Part shown: piece by piece, positions 41,720-52,081 of the stretch | How positions within the stretch are numbered: position 1 is the first letter of the stretch | Layout of the letters: each line of letters starts with the position of its first letter | Assembly (NCBI RefSeq): GCF_000758605.1 | Contig: NZ_CP009282.1 | Location: forward strand, 372,001-436,000 | Reading direction: 5' to 3' | From: Paenibacillus sp. FSL R5-0912 | GTDB taxonomy: Bacteria; Bacillota; Bacilli; Paenibacillales; Paenibacillaceae | DNA length: 64,000 nt | The notes under the pieces: model-generated | What the model was told of the DNA's origin: nothing | Databases searched by the model: none | The model's input: the letters and a program-made list of their open reading frames with translations, nothing else | Position numbers and translations under genes: made by a program

Positions 41720-44700
41720 ATGGATAACTTGGCAGAGAATAGAATCATTCTGGATCAAGCATTCCTAATGTCTCCAGTGGGGATGGCTATACTGTCTTCT
41801 GAAGGAGACCGCTGGGTCATGGTTAACCCTGCTTTTTGCACGATGCTTGGCTGCAGTGAACCGGAGTTTCTCGCGGGCGCTTTATCCGGGACAGGCCGGA
41901 TCCGGCCGGAAGAGCAGCGCGGATTCTCTTTACCCGATATCATGAAGGAGCTGTCGCAGACCAACGGGCAGCCTCTTGTGAAAGAGCTGCGTTTCCCGGG
42001 CAGCGGCGGGCGGCCGTTCTGGCTCTCCCTTACGTTTGTTCCGGCAGAAGCAGGACGGATAGACCGGAATATTATTGTATATGCACAGGATGTTACGGAC
42101 CGCAAGATTGCTGACCAGCTGACAGTAGACAGCCGCGATCTGTATAACTTATTTATAAAAGATGATCAGAGCATGATTTCCTTCTCGCTGCCGGACGGGA
42201 CGTTAAGCTTTATTTCCCCCTCCTCCTTCCCGCAGCTCGGGTATCTGCCGGAGGAGATGATCGGAAGAAACCGGGCAGAATTCTATCATCCGGATGATAT
42301 TGACGGGATCAGCAGTTCCAATGGCTTGTTGAAGAATGATACCTACAGCCGCCGTTTGCGCCATAAGGAGGGGTATTATCTATGGTTTGAGATGTCTTTT
42401 CATGAAATCCGCGAGGAGAACGGTGAAATCACTCGAATCATGGGGATCGGGCGTAATGTGAACGGGCGCAAGCAGAGTGAGGAAGCTCTAGCTGCTGCCC
42501 AGCGGGTAGCCAGAATAGGTTCATGGGGCTGGGATTTGACCAAGGGCAAACTTTCTTTCTCGGAAGAGCTGCGGCGTATTCTACAGAATGCTGTCGGGGC
42601 TGACAATGTCGATTATGATACTTTTCTGGCGCTGGTCCATCCGGAGGATCTTACACTCCTGCAAGCTGCGGTGGAGCGTGCTGTAATCAAGGGGGAGTCC
42701 GGGGACACGTCTTACCGGCTGATTCTGCCGAAGGGAGACATCCTTGCGGTACATATCCAGTGGGATGTAACCTTCGGGCCGGGAGGCCAGCCGGTTCAGC
42801 TTATCGGCATGATGCAGGATGTTACCGAGCGGATGCAGATGGAGTTGCTGCTGCTGGAGAGCGAACGCAACTTCCGCCTGATGTCAGAGAATTCCCTCGA
42901 TCTGATTTCCCGCCACGCCATTAAGGATAGTATATTCTTGTACTGCTCACCGGTCAGCCGTTCGCTGCTCGGTTATGAGCCGGAAGAGATGATCGGCACC
43001 AGCGCATATCATTATTTGCATCCGGACGATCTCGATATGATGAGAGACATCATGTCCAAGAGCGTGAATTCCGGGTGTATCCCGCCGGTCTCCTACCGCT
43101 ATCGCCATAAGAACGGCAGCTATATCTGGTTCGAAACGAACAGCCGTTATATTTTTGATGAACAGGGGCATGCGGTTGAGATTATTGCTGTCGGCCGGAA
43201 TATTACAGAACGCAGAGAGTTCGAGTCGAAGCTGCAGGAGAATGAGCAGCGTTATAAATCTTTATTCGAGTACAATCCCTCAGCCGTATATTCCATGAAT
43301 CTGCAAGGTGCCTATCTGACGGCTAATGCCAATCTGGAGAAGCTGAGCGGGTATTCGCTGGACGAGCTGCTGGGCAATTATTTCGGGCCGCTTGTGGCTG
43401 ACAAGGATATCGGGAAGACGCTGCATCATTTCACTCTGGCTACCCAAGGCAAACCCCAGAGTTATGATCTGACGCTGATTCATAAGGATGGACATCTGGT
43501 GGAGATCAACACGACCAATATTCCTATTATTGTGGACAGGCAGGTTGTAGGTGTGTATGGAATTTCCCGCGACATTACAGACCATATCAGGTATACCGAG
43601 CAGATTGAGAAGCTGAGCAATGATTACACTCTGATCCTGAACTCGGTCTCCGAAGGGATATTTGGTCTGGATACCGGAGGGAGAGTGACCTTCATCAATC
43701 CTGCAGGCGCACAGATGCTGGGCTTTGAATATGGAGAGATCACAGGCCTTCCTTACCTGGACCACCTTCAACAGACGGCGCTGGACGGCATTCATTACCG
43801 GCCGGAGGAATCACCACTGATGCGGGCGGTGCGGGCAGGGGAATCTCATCAGAGCAAAGATGCGGTGCTGTGGCGCAAGGACGGCTCCAGCTTTCTGGCC
43901 GAATATCAGGTTACGCCGCTGTTTGACAAGGGCGAGCGCAAGGGAGCAGTCGTTGTCTTCCGTGACATTACCGATGAGAAGGAGATTATTAGAGCGAAGG
44001 AACTGGCAGAGAAAGCAGACCAGGCTAAATCGGAATTCCTGGCCATCATGAGCCATGAACTGCGGACGCCGATGAATGGAATTATAGGGATGACAGATCT
44101 GCTCACGGAGACGGAGCTTAATGAGGAGCAGCGGGGATATGCTGAGATCATTAGCGACAGCAGCGCGTCCCTGTTATATATTCTTAATGAAATTCTGGAT
44201 TTCAGCAAAATAGAAGCCGGTAAAATGACGCTTACCCATGAGCCGGTCAGCCTGGAAGGACTGCTTGAAAGCGTAACGGATCTGTTCACGCCCAAAGCCC
44301 GGGAGAAAGGCATTGAACTCTCCTGCCATATGGCTCCTGATGTGCCGGAGCTGATTATGGGCGATGCCGCCCGCCTGCGCCAAGTGCTGGTGAACCTCGT
44401 CAGCAATGCGGTCAAATTCACGGAGAAGGGGCAAGTCTCTATCCATCTCGGTACGGAATACTGCCGGGACCGCAGGAAGCTGATACTGAAATTCAGTGTG
44501 CTGGATACAGGAATCGGAATTCCGCCGGAGAAACAGCCGCTGTTGTTCCAGTCCTTCTCCCAGCTTCATCCGTTCATCAACCGCAAATATGGGGGAACCG
44601 GACTGGGCCTCGCGATCTGCAAACGGCTGGTTGAGCTGATGGGCGGAGCGATCACCGTGGAGAGCGTTGAAGGAGAAGGCTCGGATTTCTATTTCACACT

Positions 44701-44908
44701 ACCCATAGATATTGACATCGATCCTGATGGTGAGTGGGCGGAATCAGCTGATTCTGCTGACTCCGATCAGCATGTATCTATACCGGTTACCCCGGCAGAT
44801 CCAGGGGGATCGAACGGAATCAGCCTTGAGCATGAGGCTGCCGGCAAGGAACTGCTGCTTCCTGCGCAACGTGTATTGCAGCATTGCCGGAATAGGGTAT
44901 CCCTATGA
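41720..44908 (+). CDS. Soluble multi-PAS sensor histidine kinase
   Basis: A 1,062-residue kinase with no membrane span. Six PAS domains at about 9-125, 138-255, 257-375, 384-505, 512-635 and 633-755 show repeated PAS/PAC patterns ([58 protein letters not shown]). The dimerisation domain has phosphoacceptor His779 in [11 protein letters not shown], and the ATPase domain has [23 protein letters not shown] and GGTGLGLAI. There is no receiver domain. A 60-residue acidic tail follows. AAGGAGG precedes the ATG by 10 bases. It is translationally coupled to the next gene. The response regulator is not in the window. Confidence 0.94.
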   Translation: MDNLAENRIILDQAFLMSPVGMAILSSEGDRWVMVNPAFCTMLGCSEPEFLAGALSGTGRIRPEEQRGFSLPDIMKELSQTNGQPLVKELRFPGSGGRPFWLSLTFVPAEAGRIDRNIIVYAQDVTDRKIADQLTVDSRDLYNLFIKDDQSMISFSLPDGTLSFISPSSFPQLGYLPEEMIGRNRAEFYHPDDIDGISSSNGLLKNDTYSRRLRHKEGYYLWFEMSFHEIREENGEITRIMGIGRNVNGRKQSEEALAAAQRVARIGSWGWDLTKGKLSFSEELRRILQNAVGADNVDYDTFLALVHPEDLTLLQAAVERAVIKGESGDTSYRLILPKGDILAVHIQWDVTFGPGGQPVQLIGMMQDVTERMQMELLLLESERNFRLMSENSLDLISRHAIKDSIFLYCSPVSRSLLGYEPEEMIGTSAYHYLHPDDLDMMRDIMSKSVNSGCIPPVSYRYRHKNGSYIWFETNSRYIFDEQGHAVEIIAVGRNITERREFESKLQENEQRYKSLFEYNPSAVYSMNLQGAYLTANANLEKLSGYSLDELLGNYFGPLVADKDIGKTLHHFTLATQGKPQSYDLTLIHKDGHLVEINTTNIPIIVDRQVVGVYGISRDITDHIRYTEQIEKLSNDYTLILNSVSEGIFGLDTGGRVTFINPAGAQMLGFEYGEITGLPYLDHLQQTALDGIHYRPEESPLMRAVRAGESHQSKDAVLWRKDGSSFLAEYQVTPLFDKGERKGAVVVFRDITDEKEIIRAKELAEKADQAKSEFLAIMSHELRTPMNGIIGMTDLLTETELNEEQRGYAEIISDSSASLLYILNEILDFSKIEAGKMTLTHEPVSLEGLLESVTDLFTPKAREKGIELSCHMAPDVPELIMGDAARLRQVLVNLVSNAVKFTEKGQVSIHLGTEYCRDRRKLILKFSVLDTGIGIPPEKQPLLFQSFSQLHPFINRKYGGTGLGLAICKRLVELMGGAITVESVEGEGSDFYFTLPIDIDIDPDGEWAESADSADSDQHVSIPVTPADPGGSNGISLEHEAAGKELLLPAQRVLQHCRNRVSL

Positions 44909-45531
44909 GCGGACAGCCGTCCAGCCGGCAGTTGAAGGCGGAACCTTACACGCAGTGGGAAGCGGGAGTAGCCTCTCCCGCCTCAGCCTGCGGTCCGGCA
45001 ACTATGGCCGCGCTTATGGAATATTGGCACACGCGTATGGGCAGGCTGTTTATTCCGGGGGCCGGTCATTTTGATTCCAAAGCAGCACATATCAATTACA
45101 TATACACGCATCATGGCGGAACACCTTGGGGGATGAGTGTGCGCAGCTTCGCCAAAGGTCTCCGGGCCTACATCAGCCATGCTGCTACGCGCGGGAAGGA
45201 TAGCTCCGGACTGCTTACGGTATCCGTATTTAATGATATCGCAAAATACAAAGCCGAGATCGATGCCTCGCGGCCTGTAGCGCTTAAATTTGATAAATGG
45301 TTCAGCCTCCGCTGGCGGGGAAGTTATGTCTATGATTATCATTGGGTGCTTGGAATCGGTTATGAGGATCATGCTGATGGCACATGTACGCTGGTTGTCC
45401 ATGACAATGGGGTACGCCATCCGGGCCGCGGGTATATTCCTGGCCAGGAGCGGCGTATTTCATATACAGCGAATCAGGCAATCCTTACGATGGTTGCGCT
45501 TAACATAGCGGAATCTTTAGAGGCACCTTAA
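44905..45531 (+). CDS. C39-like papain-fold peptidase or BtrH-type protein
   Basis: A 208-residue protein whose start overlaps the kinase stop (ATGA). The likely catalytic Cys is in SACGPATMAALMEYW, His in YDYHWVLGIGYE and the Asp/Asn after it in VVHDNG, the order of C39-like cysteine peptidases. No signal peptide or membrane span, so cytoplasmic. Such domains also occur in acyl-transfer or transpeptidation roles. Coupling to a PAS kinase is unusual and suggests that the enzyme acts in or is controlled by the same signalling route. Confidence 0.75.
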   Translation: MSGQPSSRQLKAEPYTQWEAGVASPASACGPATMAALMEYWHTRMGRLFIPGAGHFDSKAAHINYIYTHHGGTPWGMSVRSFAKGLRAYISHAATRGKDSSGLLTVSVFNDIAKYKAEIDASRPVALKFDKWFSLRWRGSYVYDYHWVLGIGYEDHADGTCTLVVHDNGVRHPGRGYIPGQERRISYTANQAILTMVALNIAESLEAP

Positions 45532-45609
45532 CGGCATAAGGAATGGCTAACCTGCTGACTGAAGTACACAACGGGACTGCAGAGAGGTTCGGCCTTCCGG
45601 CATTACATA

Positions 45610-45624
45610 ATACAAACGTTTGCA
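45610..45624 (+). promoter_or_regulatory. cre / LacI-family operator upstream of pullulanase
   Basis: ATACAAACGTTTGCA fits the catabolite response element pattern with one mismatch, and its core CAAACGTTTG is a perfect palindrome close to MalR-type operators. It lies 106 bases before the pullulanase start, so CcpA or a maltose LacI-type repressor may act here. Confidence 0.6.
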
Positions 45625-45729
45625 CAAAACGTAAGACTAGGATAAAATTCCATTTATGAAGAATGGATTTAGTGTAACTCCCAGTTATGCAGACGTATAT
45701 TTTAATAAAGGGTAAAGGAGGCGGGGGCC

Positions 45730-47685
45730 TTGTCCGTACAAAAGGAAATGAAGGAACCAATCTATTATGGTGATCCGGCGGCTACCAGCGGTATATCCGT
45801 GTTTGACCGGGAATTTGATGAACTGTTCAGCTACGACGGGAGCGATCTTGGCTTGAGCTACTCAGTGACCGGCTCGGCGTTCTGTTTATGGGCGCCTACC
45901 GCCCAGGAAGCAGAGCTTGTGCTCTATGAATCCTGGCAGGAGGCAGCCGGACAGCATATTCCTATGATCCGGGATGTCCGGGGAACCTGGAGAATCACCG
46001 TTCCCGGTGACCTGAACGGGAAATTCTACACCTACCGTGTGCGGCTGGGCGATTTGTGGAATGAAGCAGCAGATCCCTACGCCCGTGCTGTCGGCGTGAA
46101 TGGTGACAGAGGTGCGGTTCTTGATATGCGTATGACAGATCCTGAGCATTGGACGCAGGATCTGCCGCCGCTGGAGGATCCGGTTGATGCGGTGATCTAT
46201 GAGCTTCATCTGCGCGACCTGTCCATGCATCCCGCCAGCGGGATTACGCATAAAGGACAATATTTAGGCCTGGCAGAAGCCGGGACACGCGGCCCTGAAG
46301 GGATTCCGACCGGCCTTGACCATATTGCGGCCCTTGGGGTGACTCATGTGCAGCTGCTCCCTGTCTACGATTATGCTACGGAGAGCGTGGATGAGACCCG
46401 GCTGGATCAGCCGCATTATAATTGGGGATACGATCCCAAGAACTATAATGTGCCTGAAGGCTCCTATGCTACAGACCCGTATGTGCCGGGTCTGCGCATC
46501 AAGGAACTGAAGACGATGATACAGGCGCTGCATGACCGCGGCCTGCGTGTCATAATGGATGTTGTCTACAATCATGTCTATGACGGGTTCCGCGTGAATT
46601 TTACCAAGCTGGTTCCCGGCTATTATCTGCGCTATAAAGAGGACGGCAGGCTGTCCAACGGCTCCGGCTGCGGTAACGACACCGCTTCTGAACGCAAGAT
46701 GATGTCACGTTTCATCGTGGAGTCGGTCGTCTACTGGGCTGAGGAATATCATATCGACGGCTTCCGCTTCGATCTGATGGGCTTGCTTGATATTGGCACC
46801 ATGACAGAAATCCGCCGCCGGCTCGATGAGCTTGATCCTTCCCTGATGACTATAGGGGAGGGCTGGGTGATGGACACGGAGCTTGCAGAGGATCTCCGCG
46901 CCAACCAGCGCCATGCCAATGAGCTGCCGGGCATCGGACATTTCAACGACGGTTACCGCGATGCGGTCAAAGGTAATATTTTTCTGCATGACCAGAAAGG
47001 CTTCATTAGCGGCGGTAGCGGCTTTGAACGGAATGTGAAGGCCGGGATTGCCGGAGGGATCTACTACGGGCCGGGCCTCGGGCAATACGCCCAGGAGCCG
47101 CAGCAAAGTGTTAACTATGTGGAGTGCCATGACAACCACACGTTATGGGATAAGCTTCTGCTGTCCACCGGAGGGATAACGGATGAACAGCGCTGCGCCA
47201 TGCACCACTTAGCCTCAGCGATGATCCTGACCAGCCAGGGGATTCCCTTCATCCATGCCGGGCAGGAGTTCATGCGGACCAAGGACGGGATCGAGAACAG
47301 CTATAAATCGCCCGTGGAGTACAACTGGCTGGACTGGGAACGCTGCGCCGCCCATGCAGAATCTGTAGATTACATGAAGCGGCTGATTGCGCTGCGCGCG
47401 GCACGTCCCGCCTTCCGGCTGCGGACTGCCGATGAAATCCGGGACCATCTGGTCTTCGAGGAGTCTCCGGCGCATTCGGTTGCCTTCTCGCTAAGAGATC
47501 ATCCCGGGGGAGATTCCGCACAGCATCTCTACATCCTGTACAATGCCAATCCGGATGGGGCCGTTCTTGAGCTGCCCATGCTGGGGCAATGGAGGGTTCT
47601 GTTCGGCGAGGAGCATGCGGGACAGCTGGACAGCGGCATTTTAGCGGCTAGAGGCATTGGAATGATTGTACTTGCTGTGCTGTAA
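45730..47685 (+). CDS. pulA: Type I pullulanase
   Basis: TTG start, with AAAGGAGG 8 bases upstream. The 651-residue GH13 enzyme has an N-terminal CBM48-type domain (about 35-125, FCLWAPTAQEAELVLY) and the catalytic barrel. Type I signature HYNWGYDPKNYNVPEGSYA is present; conserved regions include MDVVYNH, GFRFDLMG (nucleophile Asp), TIGEGW (acid Glu) and YVECHDNHT. No signal peptide, so it debranches glycogen or imported maltodextrins inside the cell. The operator at 45610 indicates catabolite or maltose control. Single gene, with terminator at 47702. Confidence 0.93.
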   Translation: MSVQKEMKEPIYYGDPAATSGISVFDREFDELFSYDGSDLGLSYSVTGSAFCLWAPTAQEAELVLYESWQEAAGQHIPMIRDVRGTWRITVPGDLNGKFYTYRVRLGDLWNEAADPYARAVGVNGDRGAVLDMRMTDPEHWTQDLPPLEDPVDAVIYELHLRDLSMHPASGITHKGQYLGLAEAGTRGPEGIPTGLDHIAALGVTHVQLLPVYDYATESVDETRLDQPHYNWGYDPKNYNVPEGSYATDPYVPGLRIKELKTMIQALHDRGLRVIMDVVYNHVYDGFRVNFTKLVPGYYLRYKEDGRLSNGSGCGNDTASERKMMSRFIVESVVYWAEEYHIDGFRFDLMGLLDIGTMTEIRRRLDELDPSLMTIGEGWVMDTELAEDLRANQRHANELPGIGHFNDGYRDAVKGNIFLHDQKGFISGGSGFERNVKAGIAGGIYYGPGLGQYAQEPQQSVNYVECHDNHTLWDKLLLSTGGITDEQRCAMHHLASAMILTSQGIPFIHAGQEFMRTKDGIENSYKSPVEYNWLDWERCAAHAESVDYMKRLIALRAARPAFRLRTADEIRDHLVFEESPAHSVAFSLRDHPGGDSAQHLYILYNANPDGAVLELPMLGQWRVLFGEEHAGQLDSGILAARGIGMIVLAVL

Positions 47686-47701
47686 TCAAATAGTTCTAAA
47701 T

Positions 47702-47767
47702 CACAGAAACAGGCTGCCCAGGCAGTCTGTTTCTGTGCGAATAAGGACAACAAAGCTGTTTCTGCTT
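47702..47767 (+). terminator. Pullulanase terminator merged with a family 1 repeat end
   Basis: CACAGAAACAGGCTGCC (47702-47718) pairs with GGCAGTCTGTTTCTGTG (47721-47737) with one G-T pair. The bases after it, GACAACAAAGCTGTTTC and TGCTT, resemble the 3' end of repeat family 1. Confidence 0.7.
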
Positions 47768-47801
47768 GGGTTAAAAATAAATTTTTTATCGGGATAAATA
47801 G

Positions 47802-47861
47802 TACTTCATCTGTCGTAGTAGTTGTGTTATTATAAAATTAATTACTACGACAGATGAAGTA
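47802..47861 (+). promoter_or_regulatory. padR promoter flanked by 22-bp inverted repeat
   Basis: Arms 47802-47823 and 47840-47861 (TACTTCATCTGTCGTAGTA and complement) match with one mismatch, 16 bases apart. A promoter TTCATC-N17-TATTAT (47805-47810, 47828-47833) lies within. Autoregulation by the PadR protein is likely. Confidence 0.7.
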
Positions 47862-47875
47862 TAGGAGGCAGGCAA

Positions 47876-48202
47876 TTGATCAGCAGTGACGTTATCCGGG
47901 GATACAACGATACGATGATCCTCTACATGCTTCTGGACGGGGAGTCTTACGGCTATGAGATCTCCAAGAATATACGGAAGCTCTCGGAAGAGAAATACAT
48001 TATGAAGGAAACCACGCTCTATTCCGCATTCACCCGGCTGGAGAAGAACGGATACATCGATTCATTTTATCTGGATGAGACTTTTGGAAAAAGGCGCACT
48101 TATTACCGTATCACTCCCCAGGGACGGGCGTATTACCGCGCCAAATGCGAGGAATGGCAAGTTACGCAAGAAGTCATCAACAAATTCATAAAGGAGCTGT
48201 GA
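47876..48202 (+). CDS. PadR-family transcriptional regulator
   Basis: TTG start, with AGGAGG 7 bases upstream. The 108-residue protein has the PadR winged helix: MILYMLLDGESYGYEISKN, EKYIMKETTLYSAFTRLEKNGYI and RRTYYRITPQGRAYY. It is short, as in the group without a large C-terminal domain. It overlaps the next gene by one base (TGATG) and sits behind a long inverted repeat. With the neighbouring HAAS-type membrane protein it forms the standard PadR plus membrane-partner pair. Confidence 0.92.
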   Translation: MISSDVIRGYNDTMILYMLLDGESYGYEISKNIRKLSEEKYIMKETTLYSAFTRLEKNGYIDSFYLDETFGKRRTYYRITPQGRAYYRAKCEEWQVTQEVINKFIKEL

Positions 48203-49182
48203 TGAACTTGGATACAATTATAGGTTATCTGAACAATATGTTCGCTTCTCTGCCCAGGACGGAACAGATGCATAAGCTGAAGCAGGAGCTGCTTGGCAAC
48301 ATGGAGGAGAAGTATCACGAACTGAAGGATGACGGGAAGTCGGAGAACGAAGCGGTAGGTATCGTCATTTCCGAATTCGGCAATATTGATGAGCTGATCA
48401 GCGAGCTGGGGATTGGGGAGTACCCTAAGGAAGAGCTGGTTCCGATGCTTACTGAAATGGAGACGGAGGAATTCATTGCTGCCAAAAGGAGATCAGGGCT
48501 GCTTATAGGTCTTGGCACAGGGCTGATTATGGTGGGCGCCGGCCTGCTCATTCTGATTGCGAGTCTTGGGGAGAACGGGTTTATGAGCTCTGTCTTTTCG
48601 GAGGATGCGATGAGCATGATCGGGGTAGGCTTTCTGTTAGTTCTGCTGGTTCCGGCTATTGCGATGTTTATCTACAGCGGCATGCGAATGGAAAAATATA
48701 AATTTATGGAGTCCGGATTCAGTTTGCCTTACCATCTGCAGGCTGAGGTTGAGCGGAAACAGTCCGCTTTTGCCGCAACCTATATGCTGTCGCTCATCAT
48801 GGGAGTCAGCCTGTGCGTATTATCGCCAATTGCTATTTTTGTAGCTTCAGCCTTTGGAGATGACGCTTCTTCGTATGGGGTAGTGATTCTGCTGGCTGTG
48901 GTGGCAGTAGCTGTATTCCTCTTTGTCTATTACGGGAGTATCCGGGGAGCGTATCAGATGCTGCTGAAAACCGGGGATTTCAGTAAAGAAAAGAAGGAAG
49001 AGGACCGGGTCATCGGTGCAGTAGCCTCCATCGTCTGGCCGCTGGTTACCTGCGCCTTTCTGGTCAGCGGGTTTGTGTACGATCAGTGGCACATCAACTG
49101 GATTGTGTTTCCGGTTACGGGGATATTATTCGGGGTATTCAGCGCCGCCTATACTATTATAAAGGGGAAAAATCCGGCCTAA
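48202..49182 (+). CDS. Membrane protein with N-terminal HAAS/permease-prefix domain
   Basis: Start 48202 with AAGGAG 5 bases upstream, overlapping the padR stop by one base. The 326-residue product has a helical N-terminal domain (about 1-85: LKQELLGNMEEKYHELKDDGKSENEAVGIVISEFGNIDEL in parts) of the DUF1700/HAAS kind and about six membrane spans after residue 110. Such proteins are commonly encoded beside PadR regulators and may be sensors or transport accessory proteins. No transporter motif is evident. Confidence 0.82.
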   Translation: MNLDTIIGYLNNMFASLPRTEQMHKLKQELLGNMEEKYHELKDDGKSENEAVGIVISEFGNIDELISELGIGEYPKEELVPMLTEMETEEFIAAKRRSGLLIGLGTGLIMVGAGLLILIASLGENGFMSSVFSEDAMSMIGVGFLLVLLVPAIAMFIYSGMRMEKYKFMESGFSLPYHLQAEVERKQSAFAATYMLSLIMGVSLCVLSPIAIFVASAFGDDASSYGVVILLAVVAVAVFLFVYYGSIRGAYQMLLKTGDFSKEKKEEDRVIGAVASIVWPLVTCAFLVSGFVYDQWHINWIVFPVTGILFGVFSAAYTIIKGKNPA

Positions 49183-49201
49183 GCTCGGTGTCCGCGCCAT
49201 T

Positions 49202-49218
49202 TGTCGCAAAAGGTGACA
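49202..49218 (+). promoter_or_regulatory. GlnR/TnrA-like box upstream of gltD
   Basis: TGTCGCAAAAGGTGACA matches TGTNA-N7-TNACA except position 5 (G instead of A). A TG-extended -10 (TAATAT, 49250-49255) lies downstream, placing the box about 52 bases before the start point. The region to 49467 also holds a hairpin CCGGGGTA...TACCCCG. Confidence 0.6.
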
Positions 49219-49466
49219 TTGCTCATGTTCGCGGCCGGTAGATAGATGATAATATGAAGGCATTTATTCCCCCTTATTACAACTGTGCAAGGGCCTGTAC
49301 CGGGGTAATTCCATACCCCGTTGCAGCTCCTTGCTTCGCTGCTTTACAGTGACAGAATGACGGCCCGGCGACAGAAGAGTAGGTTTCTTTTTGGAGCCGA
49401 AAGTGGGCATGAATGCCGCTTATTACATTTCCGGCGGCCAATCAGAGAGACTCGGAGGAGACAGGA

Positions 49467-50951
49467 ATGGGTAAAGCAACCGGATTTTTAGAATATCAGC
49501 GGCGTACGCCTGCTGAATGCGAGCCTTTGGAACGGATTAAGAATTGGAATGAATTTTCGGTACCTCTGGAAGAAGAGCAGCTGCGGGAGCAAGGTGCCCG
49601 CTGCATGGATTGCGGAACACCGTTCTGCCATGTAGGACGTCTGCTTAGCGGGATGGCCAGCGGCTGCCCGCTGCACAACCTCATTCCGGAATGGAATGAC
49701 ATGGTATACCGCGGTAACTGGGAGGTAGCGCTGAAACGGCTGCATAAGACGAATAACTTCCCTGAATTTACAGGACGCGTCTGTCCTGCGCCTTGTGAAG
49801 GCGCTTGTACCGTTGGTAAGAATGGCGATTCAGTAACCATTAAATCCATTGAGAAGTCGATTGTAGATAGAGGTTTTGCCGAAGGCTGGATTGTACCTGA
49901 GCCGCCGCTTACCCGTACGGGTAAAAAGGTTGCGGTTGTGGGTTCCGGACCCGCAGGACTTGCCTGTGCGGCCCAGCTGAACAAGGCGGGACACAGTGTA
50001 ACTGTATACGAACGGGCTGACCGGATCGGCGGACTGCTGACCTACGGCATTCCGAACATGAAGCTGGACAAGAAGAAGGTACAGCGCCGGGTGGACCTGC
50101 TGGCGGCCGAAGGAATTACCTTCGTTACACGGACCGAAATCGGCCGGGATATCCCTGCGGAGCAGCTGCAGGAAGAGCATGATGCCGTAGTTCTCTGCGG
50201 CGGATCTACCAAGGCGCGGGAGCTTCCGCTGGAAGGCCGGGATTTGCGCGGCATCCATCAGGCGATGGAGTTCCTGACCCTGAATACGAAGAGCCTGCTG
50301 GATTCCGGACTGGCTGACGGCGAATACCTGTCGGCGGCAGGCAAGGATGTTGTTGTTATCGGCGGTGGTGATACAGGTACGGACTGTGTAGCTACCTCTA
50401 TCCGCCATGGTTGCCGAAGCGTCATCCAGCTGGAGATTATGCCACAGTCGCCGCTCACCCGTCAGCCGGGCAATCCTTGGCCAGAGTGGCCGAAGGTGCT
50501 GAAGGTCGATTACGGGCAGCAGGAGGCCGCTTCTCTATATGAAGAAGATCCGCGCCGCTATCTTGTGAACACCAAGCGCTTCGCCGGCGACACGAACGGA
50601 CATGTGCAGGAGCTGCATACCGTGCGCATTGAATGGAAGCGTACGGAGGACGGCCGGATGATGCCGGTTGAAGTGCCGGGCAGTGAAGAGGTTATTCAGG
50701 CGCAACTGGTGCTGCTGGCGCTGGGGTTCACCGGACCGGAGGAAACGGTACTTGGACAGCTGGGTGTAGCACGCGATGAGCGCTCCAATGTTAAGGCTGA
50801 ATTTGGCACGCAGGCCACGAGTGTGACGGGTGTCTTCACTGCCGGCGACATGCGGCGCGGCCAGAGCCTAGTGGTCTGGGCAATTAACGAGGGCCGGCAG
50901 GCTGCCCGTGAAGTGGACCGCTTCCTGATGGGCTCGTCCAACCTGCCATGA
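49467..50951 (+). CDS. gltD: Glutamate synthase small subunit
   Basis: Start 49467, with GGAGGAG 7 bases upstream. The 494-residue protein feeds electrons from NADPH through FAD and Fe-S clusters to the large subunit for 2-oxoglutarate plus glutamine to two glutamates. The N-terminal Cys motifs [10 protein letters not shown] and [13 protein letters not shown] bind 4Fe-4S clusters; [15 protein letters not shown] binds FAD and [24 protein letters not shown]; the end [22 protein letters not shown] is the FAD second motif. The large subunit gltA/gltB is not adjacent, contrary to the usual operon. A GlnR-like box lies upstream. Confidence 0.94.
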   Translation: MGKATGFLEYQRRTPAECEPLERIKNWNEFSVPLEEEQLREQGARCMDCGTPFCHVGRLLSGMASGCPLHNLIPEWNDMVYRGNWEVALKRLHKTNNFPEFTGRVCPAPCEGACTVGKNGDSVTIKSIEKSIVDRGFAEGWIVPEPPLTRTGKKVAVVGSGPAGLACAAQLNKAGHSVTVYERADRIGGLLTYGIPNMKLDKKKVQRRVDLLAAEGITFVTRTEIGRDIPAEQLQEEHDAVVLCGGSTKARELPLEGRDLRGIHQAMEFLTLNTKSLLDSGLADGEYLSAAGKDVVVIGGGDTGTDCVATSIRHGCRSVIQLEIMPQSPLTRQPGNPWPEWPKVLKVDYGQQEAASLYEEDPRRYLVNTKRFAGDTNGHVQELHTVRIEWKRTEDGRMMPVEVPGSEEVIQAQLVLLALGFTGPEETVLGQLGVARDERSNVKAEFGTQATSVTGVFTAGDMRRGQSLVVWAINEGRQAAREVDRFLMGSSNLP

Positions 50952-50989
50952 GAAGCTTTTAGATATACGGAGTAAGCGGAGTTAACAGT

Positions 50990-51012
50990 AGGGCGCCCCG
51001 CCGGGGCGTCTT
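50990..51012 (+). terminator. gltD terminator hairpin
   Basis: GCGCCCC pairs with GGGGCGT around GCC, followed by CTTGCTTT. Confidence 0.6.
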
Positions 51013-51391
51013 GCTTTGCGTTAACCGGGCGGGGGCGTTTACAATGGATGCATGGAATTACCCATTCCTCCTGTTTGATTCGGTGCTGGCAGGATCAGAA
51101 CCGGAGATTCTTAAGTTCACATTGCACAGGCATAGTTGTTGTACGTATTGCAACTTTATTTGGGCGACACCGGGGTGTTTGGGAGGATTAGGGCCGGGAA
51201 TATGAGGAGAATGTTGTATTTCGTGCAGGATTCCACCGCCAAGAGTGGGTGGTCCAAAAATTCCTGTGGCAGCAGAGGCTGGGATTTCAAAAAAATCACC
51301 ATATCACCAGAGACTGAAGCTCATAGTGGAACTGAGGCTTTACCCGGACATCATTAAGCTCAAGCTATATAACCGGAGAGGAAGAACAAGG
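51013..51391. other. Intergenic region, no supported gene
   Basis: 380 bases between gltD and the phosphodiesterase. Several short open frames exist (for example one from about 51055) but none has a ribosome-binding site with recognisable protein, and their residue composition looks random. It may hold the promoter and a structured leader of the phosphodiesterase gene. Confidence 0.5.
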
Positions 51392-51934
51392 ATGAAACTG
51401 ATGTTTATTTCCGATATTCACGGGTCCCTGCACTGGCTGGAGCAGGCATTGGCCAAGGCGGAGGAGGAGCAGCCGCACACGCTGGTTATTCTGGGAGACT
51501 TCCTGTATCACGGGCCGAGAAATCCGCTGCCCGAGGGTTATAATCCACAGGGGGTCGCCGACAAGCTGAATGCTTACGGTAAATCGCTGGTTGCCGTGAG
51601 AGGGAACTGTGATGCTGAAGTAGACCAGATGCTGCTGCAGTTCCCGATGATGGGCGACTACGTAATGATTCTTCATGAGGGTCGTAAGATTTACGCTACG
51701 CACGGGCATGGATTCAGCATCGATAACTTGCCGGCGCTGTCCCCGAGGGATGTGTTCATCCAGGGACATACACATCTGCCGGTGGCGGATATGAGGGAAG
51801 GCATTGTCGTGCTTAACCCCGGATCGATCTCCCTGCCCAAAGAGAACAATCCCAATTCTTACGGAATCCTGGACAATGGTGAATTCAGCATCAAGGATTT
51901 CGCCGGCAATGTCATTAAGCATATTACACTGTAA
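51392..51934 (+). CDS. yfcE: YfcE-type metallophosphodiesterase
   Basis: Start 51392, with GAGAGGAAG about 8 bases upstream. The 180-residue protein has the complete calcineurin-like set: FISDIHGS, VILGDFLYHG, VRGNCDAE, ATHGHGFS and IQGHTHLP, coordinating two metals. Length and sequence fit E. coli YfcE (183 residues), a cytoplasmic phosphodiesterase with activity on artificial diesters. Natural substrate unknown. Single gene. Confidence 0.92.
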   Translation: MKLMFISDIHGSLHWLEQALAKAEEEQPHTLVILGDFLYHGPRNPLPEGYNPQGVADKLNAYGKSLVAVRGNCDAEVDQMLLQFPMMGDYVMILHEGRKIYATHGHGFSIDNLPALSPRDVFIQGHTHLPVADMREGIVVLNPGSISLPKENNPNSYGILDNGEFSIKDFAGNVIKHITL

Positions 51935-51951
51935 AATAGCAATATAACGCT

Positions 51952-51982
51952 AATCCCTCTGGATATTTCCAGGGGGATTATT
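51952..51982 (+). terminator. Terminator of yfcE
   Basis: AATCCCTCTGGA (51952-51963) pairs with TCCAGGGGGATT (51968-51979) around TATT, with one G-T pair. Confidence 0.75.
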
Positions 51983-52081
51983 GCGGTCCGGCAATTGAGC
52001 ACACAGGCATATTATTGTATGATGGGTGAGGAGCTTGCGGCTAACAGGGCAGCTTCAAATATAAACGGCAGAGGTAACTAA

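Noticed and set aside
51011-51357. Short overlapping open frames after gltD
   Set aside because: No good start signals; residues look random. Left as intergenic.
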